A DNA stretch of 64,000 nt from Intestinimonas massiliensis (ex Afouda et al. 2020) (GCF_001244995.1 NZ_LN869529.1:255454-319453), one strand, 5' to 3'. Shown: positions 32,331 to 41,746, counted from the first letter of the stretch. A program made the numbers and translations. The notes: generated from the letters alone by a model not told the origin.

Positions 32331-32815
32331 ACAACGTCAGGCAAAAGGTTTATGATACGCTGGAGGCTGCCGGCATACCCTATCAGGTGTGGGAGCATCC
32401 GGCGGTGTTCACCATCGAGGAGATGGATGCGCTGCACCTGCCCCGGCCGGAGATCATCGCCAAGAATCTCTTCCTCCGGGACGCCAAGGGGAAGAAGTTT
32501 TTTCTGGCGGTGCTGCCAAAGGACAAAAAGGCGGATCTGAAGGCCCTGGGCGGCCGCCTGGGGGTCAGGCTAAGCTTTGCCTCTGAAGAGCGGCTGGAGG
32601 AGCATCTGGGTCTCACCAGGGGTTCCGTCACCCCCTTCGGCGTACTCAACGACGAGGCGCGGGCGGTGACGGTGCTGCTGGACGCCGGGCTGTGGGAGCT
32701 GCCCCTGGTGGGAGTCCACCCCAATGAAAACACCGCCACCGTGGTGCTCTCGCCCGACGATTTGGAGCGAGTGGTGCGGGAGCACGGCGGACCCGTGGAG
32801 CGGATCGAGCTGTAG
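32324..32815 (+). CDS. YbaK/ProX-type aminoacyl-tRNA deacylase
   Basis: A 163-residue single-domain editing protein (PrdX/ProX group): YQVWEHPAVFTIEEMDAL, AKNLFLRDAKGKKFFLAVLPKDKKADLKAL, and TPFGVLNDEARAVTVLLD. Such enzymes hydrolyse Ala-tRNA(Pro) or Cys-tRNA(Pro). Start ATG 32324 overlaps the end of the Sua5 gene, after AGAGGTG. Confidence 0.9.
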   Translation: MLDNVRQKVYDTLEAAGIPYQVWEHPAVFTIEEMDALHLPRPEIIAKNLFLRDAKGKKFFLAVLPKDKKADLKALGGRLGVRLSFASEERLEEHLGLTRGSVTPFGVLNDEARAVTVLLDAGLWELPLVGVHPNENTATVVLSPDDLERVVREHGGPVERIEL

Positions 32816-32836
32816 CAAAGGAGAGGGGGACCTGCC

Positions 32837-32914
32837 ATGTGGACTCTGGCTATGGCGCCGGGGCTGGTCGTTCGGCTGCGGGAGTCCTCCGGACAAACGG
32901 AGGCGTTTGTATGA
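32837..32914 (+). CDS. possible 25-residue peptide coupled to coaE
   Basis: AAAGGAGAGGGGG stands before this ATG, and the frame ends in an ATGA overlap with coaE. The peptide begins MWTLAMAPGLVVRLRES. It may only serve translational coupling; similar sequence elsewhere would be needed to call it a gene. Confidence 0.3.
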   Translation: MWTLAMAPGLVVRLRESSGQTEAFV

Positions 32915-33507
32915 AGATCCTCGGCATCACCGGCCCCACCGGGGCGGGCAAGACCACGGCGCTCAACGTGCTCACCAGCCTGGGAGCCTGCATCCTGGAC
33001 GCGGACGCGGTGTATCACGACCTGCTGGAGCAGAGCCGTGCGCTGCGGGAGGCTTTGACCGGCCGATTTGGGGATATCTGCGATGAAACGGGCAAAATAG
33101 ACCGCAAGAAGCTGGGCGGCGTGGTGTTCACCGACCCTGCGGCTTTGGCGGACCTGAACGGCATAACCCACCGCTTTATGGAGGCGGAGTTGGACCGCAG
33201 GCTGCGGGAGGCGGAGCAGGAGGGCCGTCCGGCGGCGGCCATCGACGCCATTGCCCTGCTGGAGAGCGGTTTCGGGACCAAGTGCGACGCCACCGTGGCG
33301 GTGGTGGCCCCGGCGGAGCTGCGGGTGCGGCGCATCATGGCCCGGGAGGGCATCCCGGAGGACTACGCCCGCAAGCGGGTGAACGCCCAGAAACCGGAGT
33401 CCTTCTTCCGGGAGAGCTGCGACTATGTACTGGAAAACAACGAGGACGACACGCCCGAGACCTTCGGGGCCCGGGCGCTGGCCCTTTTTCTCACCATATT
33501 AGAATGA
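32911..33507 (+). CDS. coaE: dephospho-CoA kinase
   Basis: A 198-residue kinase for the last step of coenzyme A synthesis. P-loop GPTGAGKT (residues 8-15), LDADAVYHDLLE, and a lid region RVRRIMAREGIPEDYARKRVNAQ. The KIDRKKLGGVVFTDPAALADLNGITH segment is characteristic. GGAGGCG precedes ATG. Confidence 0.92.
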   Translation: MKILGITGPTGAGKTTALNVLTSLGACILDADAVYHDLLEQSRALREALTGRFGDICDETGKIDRKKLGGVVFTDPAALADLNGITHRFMEAELDRRLREAEQEGRPAAAIDAIALLESGFGTKCDATVAVVAPAELRVRRIMAREGIPEDYARKRVNAQKPESFFRESCDYVLENNEDDTPETFGARALALFLTILE

Positions 33508-33524
33508 AACTGGAGGGTTAACCC

Positions 33525-34937
33525 ATGGAAGACAAGAAAAAGACCCCCGGCGAGCTGCGCCGGGAAGCCCTGTGCTGCAGCCCCAAGAACGGCTATGACC
33601 GTCTGACCCCCGCCGACGAGGCCGCCATGAAGGGCTACTGCGACGACTACAAGAAGTTCCTGGATAACGGCAAGACCGAACGCGAGGTGGTAGATACGGT
33701 GGTGGCCCTGGCCGAGAGCAAGGGCTTCCGGGCCTTTGTCCGCGGGATGGAGATCAAGCCCGGCGACAAGCTCTACCGGGTCAACCGGGGCAAGGCGATC
33801 ATGCTGGCCGTGGTGGGGACCGCCTCCCTGGCCGAGGGCGTCAACATCGGCGCCGCCCACATCGACTCCCCCCGTCTGGACCTGAAGCAGAACCCTCTGT
33901 ACGAGGACGCCGAGCTGGCCTTCCTCAAGACCCACTACTACGGCGGCATCCGCAAGTACCAGTGGGTGACCATCCCCCTGGAGCTCCACGGCGTCATCGC
34001 CCTCAAGGACGGCTCCAGCGTCAAGGTGGCTATCGGCGCCGGGGCAGGGGACCCCCTGTTTACCATCGACGACCTGCTGCCCCACCTGGGGGCGGAGCAG
34101 TCCAAAAAGCCCCTGGGCGAGGCCATCCCCGGCGAGAACCTCAACCTCCTGGTGGGCAGCCGTCCCTTCAAGGACGACGAGGGCGCCGAACGGGTGAAGC
34201 TGGCCGTTCTGGACCTCCTCAATCAGAAGTACGGCATCACGGAGACCGATTTTATTTCCGCCGAGCTGTGCGCTGTGCCGGCCTTCCACGCCTGCGACAT
34301 CGGCTTCGACCGCTCTCTCATCGGAGCCTACGGCCACGATGACCGGGTGTGTGCCTACGCCTCCCTGGCCGCCCTGCTGGACTTGACGGGCGCCCCCCGC
34401 AGGACCGCCGTGTGCATGCTGGCCGACAAGGAGGAGATCGGCTCCGAGGGCGTGTCCGGCATGAAGTCCGCCGCCTTCGACACCTTTATGTCCGACCTGT
34501 GCGACAGCCAGCGGGTGATGCTTAAGACCTGCTATGAGAAGTCCTTCTGCCTGTCCGCCGATGTGACCGCCGCCTTCGACCCCAACTTCCCCGAGGTCTA
34601 TGAAAAGCGCAACAGCGCCCGCATCAATTACGGCATGGGCCTGTGCAAGTACACCGGCGCCCGGGGCAAGTCCGGCGCGTCCGACGCCTCCGCAGAGGTG
34701 GTGGCCTATGCCAGACGGGTGCTGGACGACTACGGCGTGATGTGGCAGATGGCCGAGCTGGGCAAGGTGGACGCCGGCGGCGGCGGCACCGTGGCCTGCT
34801 ATATGGCCGAGCGGGACATCGACACGCTGGACGCCGGCGTACCGGTGCTCAGTATGCACGCCCCCTTCGAGACGGTGTCCAAGCTGGACTGCTACATGAC
34901 CTATAAGGGCATGAAGGCGGTCTATGAGGCGAAATAA
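33525..34937 (+). CDS. M18-family aminopeptidase (larger form)
   Basis: A 470-residue zinc aminopeptidase. IGAAHIDSPRLDLKQNP has the first metal His and Asp; CMLADKEEIGSEG the catalytic and metal Glu pair; SADVTAAFDPNF and LSMHAPFETVSKLD (second metal His) the rest. M18 enzymes form dodecamers and clip acidic or neutral N-terminal residues from peptides in the cytoplasm. A second, different M18 gene is at 53800. GGAGG precedes ATG. Confidence 0.92.
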   Translation: MEDKKKTPGELRREALCCSPKNGYDRLTPADEAAMKGYCDDYKKFLDNGKTEREVVDTVVALAESKGFRAFVRGMEIKPGDKLYRVNRGKAIMLAVVGTASLAEGVNIGAAHIDSPRLDLKQNPLYEDAELAFLKTHYYGGIRKYQWVTIPLELHGVIALKDGSSVKVAIGAGAGDPLFTIDDLLPHLGAEQSKKPLGEAIPGENLNLLVGSRPFKDDEGAERVKLAVLDLLNQKYGITETDFISAELCAVPAFHACDIGFDRSLIGAYGHDDRVCAYASLAALLDLTGAPRRTAVCMLADKEEIGSEGVSGMKSAAFDTFMSDLCDSQRVMLKTCYEKSFCLSADVTAAFDPNFPEVYEKRNSARINYGMGLCKYTGARGKSGASDASAEVVAYARRVLDDYGVMWQMAELGKVDAGGGGTVACYMAERDIDTLDAGVPVLSMHAPFETVSKLDCYMTYKGMKAVYEAK

Positions 34938-34953
34938 ATAAGACGATCCCAGC

Positions 34954-34988
34954 GGGAGGGGGGCGGCGGAAGCCGCTCCCCGTTTTTT
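34954..34988 (+). terminator. terminator after the M18 gene
   Basis: GC-rich stem (GGGG-CGGC / GCCG-CT-CCCC with small bulges, loop GGAA) followed by GTTTTTTC. Confidence 0.75.
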
Positions 34989-35081
34989 CACTGTTTACAA
35001 AATATTTGTAGTTTTCCGGGGAAACATTTGATATCCTGGGAGCGTCTATAAAGACATACACCCGGCGAAAGGAGGGTCTGC

Positions 35082-36509
35082 ATGGACCCCAAGGAGGACA
35101 AAGAGCGGGAGCAATCCCCTAAAAACCCCCTGTCCCGGCGGGACAGGGCCCTGCGCATCCTGCTGATCGTACTGGCGGCCCTGGCTGTCACCGCCGTGGC
35201 GGCTGTGGCCGTCTGGAACTTGGTGGTGGTCAAGCCCAGCGTGGCGCCCAAGCCCACCGCCCGGCCGGATACGCCTGTCGAGACCGACGGGGCGGACTAT
35301 GAGGACCTGTGGATGCCCTATATCCCCGAGGGCGGGCGGAAGGACGATTTTTACACCTTTCTGATCGTGGGACGGGACACCGGCGGCGGCGGAAACACCG
35401 ACACCATCCTGCTGGCGGCCTACGATCTGGCCAACCAGAAGCTGGCCGCCATGAGCCTGCTGCGGGACACCATGGTCAACGTATCCTGGGACATTAAGAA
35501 GATCAACTCGGTCTACAACGTCTATGGCGGCGGCGTAGACGGCATCGAGGCCCTCAAGCAGGAGGTGGGGCAGTTGGTGGGCTTCGTCCCCGACTTCCAC
35601 GTGGTGGTGGAGTGGGAGGCCGTGGGCGAGCTGGTAGACGCCATCGGCGGCGTGACCTTCGACGTGCCGCTGGACATGAGCTACGACGACCCCACCCAGG
35701 ACCTGCACATCCACGTGGACAAGGGGGAACAGAAGCTAGACGGCGACAAGGCCATGCAGCTTCTCCGCTGGCGCAAGAACAACAAGCTGGTCAACGGCCA
35801 TGTGGTGAACTACGACGCCGAGGGCGGAGACGTCCGCCGCATCCAGATCCAGCAGGACTTTTTGAAGGCCACCCTCCAGCAGTGCCTGGAGAAGGTGCGG
35901 GACCTGCCCACCATTCTCCGGCTGGGCCGCATTTTTCTGGAGAATGTAGAGACCGATCTGCCGCTGAACAGCGTGGCCTACCTGGCCCAGAGCGCCGTAC
36001 TGGGCGGGCTGTCCATGGAGGACGTGACCTTTTTGACGATGCCCTACCAGGGCGGGATGGTGTGGAGCCGCTCTCTCCGGGGGATGCAGGACTATGTGAC
36101 CCCCAGGGCGGACGAACTGCTCAAGCTGGTCAACCAATATCTCAACCCCTATAACGCCGATCTGACCAGGGACAGTCTGGACGTCATGTCCATCCAGGCC
36201 GACGGCACCATCGCCTCCTCCACCGGTCGGTTGGCCGACACCAAGCACAACGCCCTGTGGCTGGAATATCAGGCGGCACAGAACGCACCCCCGGAGGAGA
36301 CCGAGCCTCCGGCGCCGGAGGAGACGCCGCCGGAGGAAAGCGGCGGGCCGGAGACGCCGGAAGAGACGGCTCCGCCGGAGACGCCGGCACCCGGGGATAC
36401 GTCCCCCACCGCCACGCTGCCCGTGGAGCCGGCGCCGACCGAGGCGCCGGCGGTCCAGACTCTTCCGGTGGAGTCCCGGCCGCTGCCCGACGGCATCCCC
36501 ATTGCGTAG
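35082..36509 (+). CDS. LytR-CpsA-Psr (LCP) family phosphotransferase
   Basis: A 475-residue membrane-anchored protein: cytoplasmic N terminus, one helix (residues about 24-48), then an LCP domain (FYTFLIVGRDTGGGGNTDTILLAAYD, MSLLRDTMV, KINSVYNVYG, AMQLLRWRKN, RRIQIQQDFLKA). LCP enzymes attach teichoic acids or other polymers to peptidoglycan. The last ~75 residues are low-complexity Pro/Glu/Thr, probably a wall-spanning spacer. GGAGGG stands before ATG; a weak promoter (TTGTAG-17-TGATAT) is near 35007-35035. Confidence 0.9.
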   Translation: MDPKEDKEREQSPKNPLSRRDRALRILLIVLAALAVTAVAAVAVWNLVVVKPSVAPKPTARPDTPVETDGADYEDLWMPYIPEGGRKDDFYTFLIVGRDTGGGGNTDTILLAAYDLANQKLAAMSLLRDTMVNVSWDIKKINSVYNVYGGGVDGIEALKQEVGQLVGFVPDFHVVVEWEAVGELVDAIGGVTFDVPLDMSYDDPTQDLHIHVDKGEQKLDGDKAMQLLRWRKNNKLVNGHVVNYDAEGGDVRRIQIQQDFLKATLQQCLEKVRDLPTILRLGRIFLENVETDLPLNSVAYLAQSAVLGGLSMEDVTFLTMPYQGGMVWSRSLRGMQDYVTPRADELLKLVNQYLNPYNADLTRDSLDVMSIQADGTIASSTGRLADTKHNALWLEYQAAQNAPPEETEPPAPEETPPEESGGPETPEETAPPETPAPGDTSPTATLPVEPAPTEAPAVQTLPVESRPLPDGIPIA

Positions 36510-36518
36510 AGCAGAATG

Positions 36519-36550
36519 AAGCAGCCGCCCGGCGCTCCGGGCGGCTGCTT
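36519..36550 (+). terminator. terminator after the LCP gene
   Basis: Fourteen-bp stem AAGCAGCCGCCCGG with loop CGCT; only a short T-run follows. Confidence 0.7.
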
Positions 36551-36624
36551 TGCCGGAAGTTTGAGAATGGGCCGGGGGATTTCTGCGCATGCTAACCCAA
36601 AGCAACATGGGGAGGCAGTTTCAT

Positions 36625-37347
36625 ATGGCAGAGGAAAAGCGGGAGACTCTGGAGACCGGAAACGAGGACAACAGCAATCCGTCGGAGCGGCAGCAGCAGA
36701 TCGTGGACATGGGGTCGGCTACCATCAAGACCGACAAGGGGACCATCCACACCCTGACCATCGTGGGGCAGATTGAGGGCCATCAGATCCTGCCCCCCAC
36801 CAGCAAATCCACCAAATACGAGCACGTTATGCCCCTGTTGGCCGCGGTGGAGGAGAGCGACGATGTGGACGGCCTGCTGGTGCTGCTCAACACCGTGGGG
36901 GGCGACATCGAGGCGGGACTGGGCATCGCCGAGCTCATCTCCAGCATGTCCAAGCCTACCGTCTCCCTGGTCCTGGGGGGCGGGCACTCCATCGGCGTGC
37001 CCCTGGCGGTGTCGGCCAAGACCTCCTTCATCGCCCCGTCCGCCGCCATGACCATCCATCCGGTGCGGCTGTCCGGCACGGTGATCGGCGTGTCGCAGAC
37101 TTTCCACTACTTTACCCGCATCCAGGACCGCATCACCTCCTTCGTCACCCGCAACAGCCACGTCGCCCGGGAGACCTTTACCAAGCTCATGCTCCAGACG
37201 GGGGAGCTGGCCGCCGACGTGGGCAGCGTCATCTACGGGGAAGAGGCGGTGAAGATCGGCCTCATCGACCATATCGGGGGGCTGGCGGATGCGCTGGAGT
37301 GTCTGCACGGCATGATGGAGGAGCGCAAGCGGGAAAAGACCCAATAG
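36625..37347 (+). CDS. ClpP-like serine protease, TepA type
   Basis: A 240-residue protein of the ClpP/crotonase fold most like TepA, thought to degrade signal peptides or act on envelope proteins. VDGLLVLLNTVGGDIEAGLGIAELI precedes the nucleophile Ser in GGGHSIGVPLAV, and AAMTIHPVRLSG carries the expected His. ATG at 36625 follows GGAGG; an in-frame earlier ATG at 36589 has no site. The N-terminal 35 residues are acidic and probably disordered. Confidence 0.88.
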   Translation: MAEEKRETLETGNEDNSNPSERQQQIVDMGSATIKTDKGTIHTLTIVGQIEGHQILPPTSKSTKYEHVMPLLAAVEESDDVDGLLVLLNTVGGDIEAGLGIAELISSMSKPTVSLVLGGGHSIGVPLAVSAKTSFIAPSAAMTIHPVRLSGTVIGVSQTFHYFTRIQDRITSFVTRNSHVARETFTKLMLQTGELAADVGSVIYGEEAVKIGLIDHIGGLADALECLHGMMEERKREKTQ

Positions 37348-37350
37348 CGG

Positions 37351-37377
37351 AAGCGGCGGGGAGAGGCCCCGCCGCTT
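37351..37377 (+). terminator. terminator before uppP
   Basis: Eleven-bp stem AAGCGGCGGGG with complement, followed by TGTTTTAC. Confidence 0.75.
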
Positions 37378-37459
37378 TGTTTTACATAAAACAATGGAAA
37401 TATCATGCGGCTTGTGTTAATATAATATTCGTATCTTTCTGCGTATAGGAGGGCTTTTC

Positions 37460-38299
37460 TTGACCTATCTCTTTTCCGTCCTGATGGGGGTGCTGCAGGG
37501 GGTCGCCGAGTTCCTACCCATCTCCAGTTCCGGACATCTGGCCCTGTTCCAGCACTTTTTCGGCGTGGAGAACTACGAGGAGACCCAGATGTTTTTCACG
37601 GTGCTGCTCCATCTCGGCACGCTGATCTCCGTGTGCGTCTATTACTGGCGGGATGTCATCGACATGATCCGGGAGTTCTTCCTGGGCATCCGGGACCTGA
37701 CCGTCCGGCGGGGCGGGGGCGCTCCGCCGCCCCCCACCCGGCGGCTGGTAATGATGATTATCGTGGCCACGCTGCCGCTGTTCGCCATCCTGCCGGTGAA
37801 GGGCCTGGTGGAGGACGCCATGAGCAACGTGACTTTTGTCTCCGTCGCCCTGCTGGCCACCGGCTTCATCCTCTTTTTCTCCGACCGGATGGCCAGGGGC
37901 CGCAAAAACGCCCGGAACGCCACCGTGGCGGACGCCCTGCTGGTGGGCTGCGCCCAGGCGGTGGGCACGCTGCCGGGCATCTCCCGGTCGGGCATCACCA
38001 TCTCCGCCGGACTGCTCCGGGGCTTTGACCGCACCTTTGCCGTGCGCTTCTCCTTCCTCATGTCCCTGCCCGCCGTGCTGGGAGCCAACATCCTCAGCCT
38101 GAAGGACGCCCTGGAGGCGGGGGTCGACCTGGAGATGCTGCCCATCTACCTGGTGGGCATGGTGGTCTCCGGCGTGGTGGGCTATTTTGCCATCCGGCTG
38201 GTGAACTTGCTGGCCGACAAGGGCAAGTTCGGCAATTTCGCCTACTATTGCTGGGTGGTGGGCCTGGGCTCCCTCATCGCCAGCTTCGTGGTGAAGTAA
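37460..38299 (+). CDS. uppP: undecaprenyl-diphosphatase
   Basis: A 279-residue, eight-helix BacA/UppP enzyme that recycles the lipid carrier for peptidoglycan and teichoic acids and can give bacitracin resistance. Active-site segments: GVLQGVAEFLPISSSGHL and GCAQAVGTLPGISRSGITISAGL. TTG start after GGAGGG. A -10 TATAAT is at 37421-37426 without a clear -35. The gene precedes ftsK by 23 bases and is likely cotranscribed. Confidence 0.95.
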   Translation: MTYLFSVLMGVLQGVAEFLPISSSGHLALFQHFFGVENYEETQMFFTVLLHLGTLISVCVYYWRDVIDMIREFFLGIRDLTVRRGGGAPPPPTRRLVMMIIVATLPLFAILPVKGLVEDAMSNVTFVSVALLATGFILFFSDRMARGRKNARNATVADALLVGCAQAVGTLPGISRSGITISAGLLRGFDRTFAVRFSFLMSLPAVLGANILSLKDALEAGVDLEMLPIYLVGMVVSGVVGYFAIRLVNLLADKGKFGNFAYYCWVVGLGSLIASFVVK

Positions 38300-38322
38300 G
38301 ACTCCTGAAAGGATGGACCTAC

Positions 38323-41043
38323 ATGGCATCGACACAAAAGAAATCCACCGGAGGAAAGCGGACGGCCCCGTCCTCCTCCGGTAAGCGGGCCGGCGCTTCC
38401 GCATCCCGGAGCGGCGGGAGCCGGAAGGCCGCCCCGGCGCCCAAGCCCATCCGGCGGGAGGTGGGGGCGGGGGTGTGCATCCTTCTGGCCTTCCTCACTG
38501 CCCTGGGCTGCTTCCATGTGGACGCCTGGCTGATCGACCTATTCTGCAACCTGCTGCGGGGCCTGCTGGGCTACGGCTTTTGGGCCGTGCCCGTCATGCT
38601 GGCGGTCGCCGGAGGCATCCTGGCCTTCCACCGGGGCCGCCCGGTCCGGCTGCGGGTGTGGTGCGCCCTGCTGACCCCGGTGCTCTTCGGCTGCCTGCTC
38701 CACCTGTTCCTGGCCTCCGGCGAAGCCCTCGTCTGGGGCTGGTCCCTGTTCCCGGAGCTGTGGAAGAGCGGCGTGGCCATGACCAGCGGCGGCGCAGTCA
38801 GCGGCCTGCTGGCCCAGCTCTGCATCGCGGGCATCAGCAAATACGGGGCCGGCGCGGTTTTCATCGTGGGCACCGCCCTGCTGCTGCTGGCCGCCTTCAA
38901 CCTGACGGTCGTGGATGTGGTGGACTACATCCGCAGCCGCCCCCACCCGGAATATGAGGAAGAGGAGCTCCCCGAGCCACCGCGCTCCCGCAGGACCCAG
39001 CGGCCGGAGCCCACCCCACAGGCCCAGTCCGCAGCCCGGCGGGCCGACATCGATATCCCGGTGGACGACGGGCCCCTGGCCGGGGAGGCCAGACCCCAGC
39101 CGGAGGAGGTCCTTACCCCCCGGAAGGAGCGGCTGTTCAACCGCAAGCCCTCGGTGCGCACTCCCGACCAGGTCCTCACTGGGGCGCGGCCCATGGAGGC
39201 CCCGCCTTCCGCGCCGGCGGCCCCGGCGGAGCCGGCCGTTTCTCCGGAAGTTCCGGACGCCTCCGCCCCCGTGCCGGCACCCTTTGCCCCGGCCCCCGCG
39301 GCCCCGGCGGCCCCGGTTCCCGACCCGACTCCCATGCCGGAGATCCAGCGGGAACCGGCTGTGGAGAAGGTGAAAAAGTCCGACGCCGCCCAGGCTGCCG
39401 CCGAGGTGGCTCAGGAGGTGGAGAAGAAGCTGGAGGAGGGTCGGGCGGCCTATCAGTACCCGCCGGTCTCCCTGCTGCTGGAGGGGGGCGGCGATGTGGG
39501 CGTGGGGGCGGCCAAGGAGCTGCAGGCCAACCAGGCCCGCCTGGCCGACACCATCCAGTCCTTCGGCGTGGAGGCCCGCATGGTCAACGTGGTGCGGGGC
39601 CCCTCGGTGACCCGGTACGAAATGGAGTTGGAGCAGGGGGTCAAGCTCAACAAGATCACCAATCTGGCCGACGACATTGCCCTGGCCCTGGGGGCCACCG
39701 GCGTGCGCATCGCCCCTATCCCCGATAAAATTTCCACCGTGGGCATCGAGGTGCCCAACAAGCTGGTGAGTCCCGTCCACATCCACGAGGTCATCGACTC
39801 CAAGGAGTTCCGGGACCACCCCTCCAAGGTGGCCTTCGCCGTGGGCAAGGACATCGGCGGCAACTGCATCGTGGGCAACATCGCCAAGCTGCCCCACCTG
39901 CTCATCGCCGGCACCACCGGCTCCGGCAAGTCGGTGTGCACCAACTCCCTCATCATCTCCCTGCTCTACAAGGCCACCCCCGAGGAGGTCCGCCTCATCA
40001 TGGTGGACCCCAAGATGGTGGAACTGGGCATCTACAACGGCATCCCCCACCTGCTCATCCCCGTGGTCACCGACCCCAAGAAGGCCGCCGGGGCTCTCCA
40101 ATGGGCGGTGACCGAGATGATGAAGCGCTACCGGGCCTTTTCCGAGGTGGGGGTCCGGGACTTGGCTTCTTACAACGCCCACGCCGCCCGGACCGAGGGG
40201 ATGGACAAGATGCCCCAGGTGGTGGTGGTGATCGACGAGCTGGCCGACCTGATGCTGGTGGCCGCCAAGGAAGTGGAGGAGTCCATCTGCCGGGTGGCCC
40301 AGATGGGCCGCGCCGCCGGGATGCACCTCATCATCGCCACCCAGCGGCCCTCCGCCGACGTGATCACCGGCCTGATGAAGGCCAACATCCCCAGCCGCAT
40401 CGCCTTTGCCGTGGCCTCCTCGCTGGAGTCCCGCATCATTCTGGACACCACCGGTGCGGAGAAGCTGGTGGGCAAGGGCGACATGCTCTACTTCCCCCTG
40501 GGCTCCGGCAAGCCGCAGCGGGTCCAGGGCTGCCTCATCTCGGACGAGGAGGTGGCCGCCGTGGTGGAGTTTATCAAGAAGCAGTCCACCGCCGAGTACG
40601 ACGAGGAGGTGCTCCACGAGATCGAGCAGCACGCCGCCGAGAAGGAGAAGGGCGCCAAGGGCGTGGGCGGCTCCGCCCCCGAAGAGGTGGGGGACGAGTA
40701 CGACGAGCTGCTCCCCGCTGCCATCGAGGTGGTGGTGGACACCGGCATGGCCTCGGTATCCATGCTCCAGCGGCGGCTGAAGCTGGGCTATTCCCGGGCC
40801 GCCCGGCTGGTGGACCAGATGGAGGAGAAGGGCGTGGTGGGCCCCTTCGAGGGCTCCAAGCCCCGGCAGGTCCTCATCACCAAAGAGCAGTGGCAGGAGA
40901 TGCAGTTCCGCCAGGGCATGGTGGACAAGGCCCCCGACCTGCCGCCCGGGATGCCCCCCCTCTCTGAGCCGGTGCCCGACGAGCTGGAATTTGAGGGGGA
41001 CGCCATGCCCCAGAGCCGGGAGGCTCCCCCCTTCGACCTGTGA
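38323..41043 (+). CDS. DNA translocase FtsK/SpoIIIE
   Basis: A 906-residue translocase. Four membrane helices (residues about 48-195), then a long Pro/Ala/Glu-rich linker to about 350, then the motor: GTTGSGKSVCTNSLI (Walker A), VVVIDELADLM (Walker B), and a C-terminal winged-helix gamma domain (VDTGMASVSMLQRRLKLGYSRAARLVDQMEEKG) that reads chromosome polarity. It pumps DNA through the division or sporulation septum; which role dominates cannot be told from sequence. GAAAGGAT precedes ATG. Confidence 0.95.
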   Translation: MASTQKKSTGGKRTAPSSSGKRAGASASRSGGSRKAAPAPKPIRREVGAGVCILLAFLTALGCFHVDAWLIDLFCNLLRGLLGYGFWAVPVMLAVAGGILAFHRGRPVRLRVWCALLTPVLFGCLLHLFLASGEALVWGWSLFPELWKSGVAMTSGGAVSGLLAQLCIAGISKYGAGAVFIVGTALLLLAAFNLTVVDVVDYIRSRPHPEYEEEELPEPPRSRRTQRPEPTPQAQSAARRADIDIPVDDGPLAGEARPQPEEVLTPRKERLFNRKPSVRTPDQVLTGARPMEAPPSAPAAPAEPAVSPEVPDASAPVPAPFAPAPAAPAAPVPDPTPMPEIQREPAVEKVKKSDAAQAAAEVAQEVEKKLEEGRAAYQYPPVSLLLEGGGDVGVGAAKELQANQARLADTIQSFGVEARMVNVVRGPSVTRYEMELEQGVKLNKITNLADDIALALGATGVRIAPIPDKISTVGIEVPNKLVSPVHIHEVIDSKEFRDHPSKVAFAVGKDIGGNCIVGNIAKLPHLLIAGTTGSGKSVCTNSLIISLLYKATPEEVRLIMVDPKMVELGIYNGIPHLLIPVVTDPKKAAGALQWAVTEMMKRYRAFSEVGVRDLASYNAHAARTEGMDKMPQVVVVIDELADLMLVAAKEVEESICRVAQMGRAAGMHLIIATQRPSADVITGLMKANIPSRIAFAVASSLESRIILDTTGAEKLVGKGDMLYFPLGSGKPQRVQGCLISDEEVAAVVEFIKKQSTAEYDEEVLHEIEQHAAEKEKGAKGVGGSAPEEVGDEYDELLPAAIEVVVDTGMASVSMLQRRLKLGYSRAARLVDQMEEKGVVGPFEGSKPRQVLITKEQWQEMQFRQGMVDKAPDLPPGMPPLSEPVPDELEFEGDAMPQSREAPPFDL

Positions 41044-41057
41044 GGAGGGGGAACGAC

Positions 41058-41468
41058 ATGGAACCCTATGCGATCCTGCCTGCCACGGAGGAGGAGGTGG
41101 AGGCGGTCCACGCCGGACTGCGGGCCTATAACCGGAACTACTGTCCCGATGCAGAGGACCTGTCCCGGGCGGTCCGGGACGAGGCGGGCCGGGTCGTGGC
41201 CGGGACAGACTGCTTCCGCATGGGCACCCTGGTGCTGGTGGACGTCCTCTGGGTGGACGAGTCCTGCCGCGGCCAGGGCCTGGGGGCGCGGCTGCTGGCC
41301 GCCGCCGAGACCGACGGGCGCCGCCGGGGGGCCAGAAGGGTGGAGCTGAACACCTTCGGCTTTCAGGCCCCCGGCTTCTATGAGAAGCTGGGATACCGGC
41401 TCATCGGCAGTGTGGAGCCCTCCGTGGGGGACTACGGACACTATTATTATGCAAAAGAGCTGACATAA
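41058..41468 (+). CDS. GNAT-family N-acetyltransferase
   Basis: A 136-residue acetyltransferase. VDVLWVDESCRGQGLGARLLAAAE is the acetyl-CoA binding core (R-G-Q-G-L-G), and APGFYEKLGYRLIGSV the C-terminal motif. Substrate unknown. GAGGAGGGGG precedes ATG; 14 bases after ftsK, so probably read through from it. Confidence 0.88.
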   Translation: MEPYAILPATEEEVEAVHAGLRAYNRNYCPDAEDLSRAVRDEAGRVVAGTDCFRMGTLVLVDVLWVDESCRGQGLGARLLAAAETDGRRRGARRVELNTFGFQAPGFYEKLGYRLIGSVEPSVGDYGHYYYAKELT

Positions 41469-41476
41469 CGGCACAC

Positions 41477-41505
41477 GTCCCCCGGAGGCAGCGCCTCCGG
41501 GGGAC
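41477..41505. terminator. terminator between GNAT and the feo operon
   Basis: Thirteen-bp stem GTCCCCCGGAGGC, loop AGC, then complement and ATTTG. Lies between convergent transcripts. Confidence 0.75.
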
Positions 41506-41544
41506 ATTTGCGGCAGGGGACAAAAAGGAAGAACGAAACCGGGT

Positions 41545-41718
41545 TCAGGAGTGGCCTTTTGGGGGGGAGGCGTGGCAGCCGCCGCAGCAACTGGAACAGC
41601 TTCCGCCGCAGGCGGAACAGCCGCCGCCTCCGGTTTTGTGCCGACGGACCATGTGGCGTACGAGAAGGGTCACGCCGGCCAACAGAAGCAGACCGACGAT
41701 GATGGTAGCAGGGGTCAT
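41545..41718 (-). CDS. FeoB-associated Cys-rich membrane protein
   Basis: A 57-residue protein: one N-terminal membrane helix (TIIVGLLLLAGVTLLV), a basic stop (RHMVRRHK), then a Gly/Cys-rich tail with six cysteines in the pattern C-x2-C-x4-C-x2-CC-x2-C. This matches the small Cys-rich proteins found after feoB in many Firmicutes, which may bind iron or help FeoB assemble. AAAGGAG stands 10 bases before ATG, and the gene follows feoB by 28 bases. Confidence 0.82.
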   Translation of the reverse strand: MTPATIIVGLLLLAGVTLLVRHMVRRHKTGGGGCSACGGSCSSCCGGCHASPPKGHS

Positions 41719-41746
41719 GGAAAAAGCTCCTTTCTAGAGGGAAGGC

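Noticed and set aside
36290-36505. Repeat-like run of Pro/Glu/Thr codons at the end of the LCP gene
   Set aside because: Low-complexity protein tail in frame, not a DNA repeat element.
38539-40632. 697-codon minus-strand frame opposite ftsK
   Set aside because: Shadow of the FtsK coding sequence, rich in His/Gly/Val with no recognisable domain.
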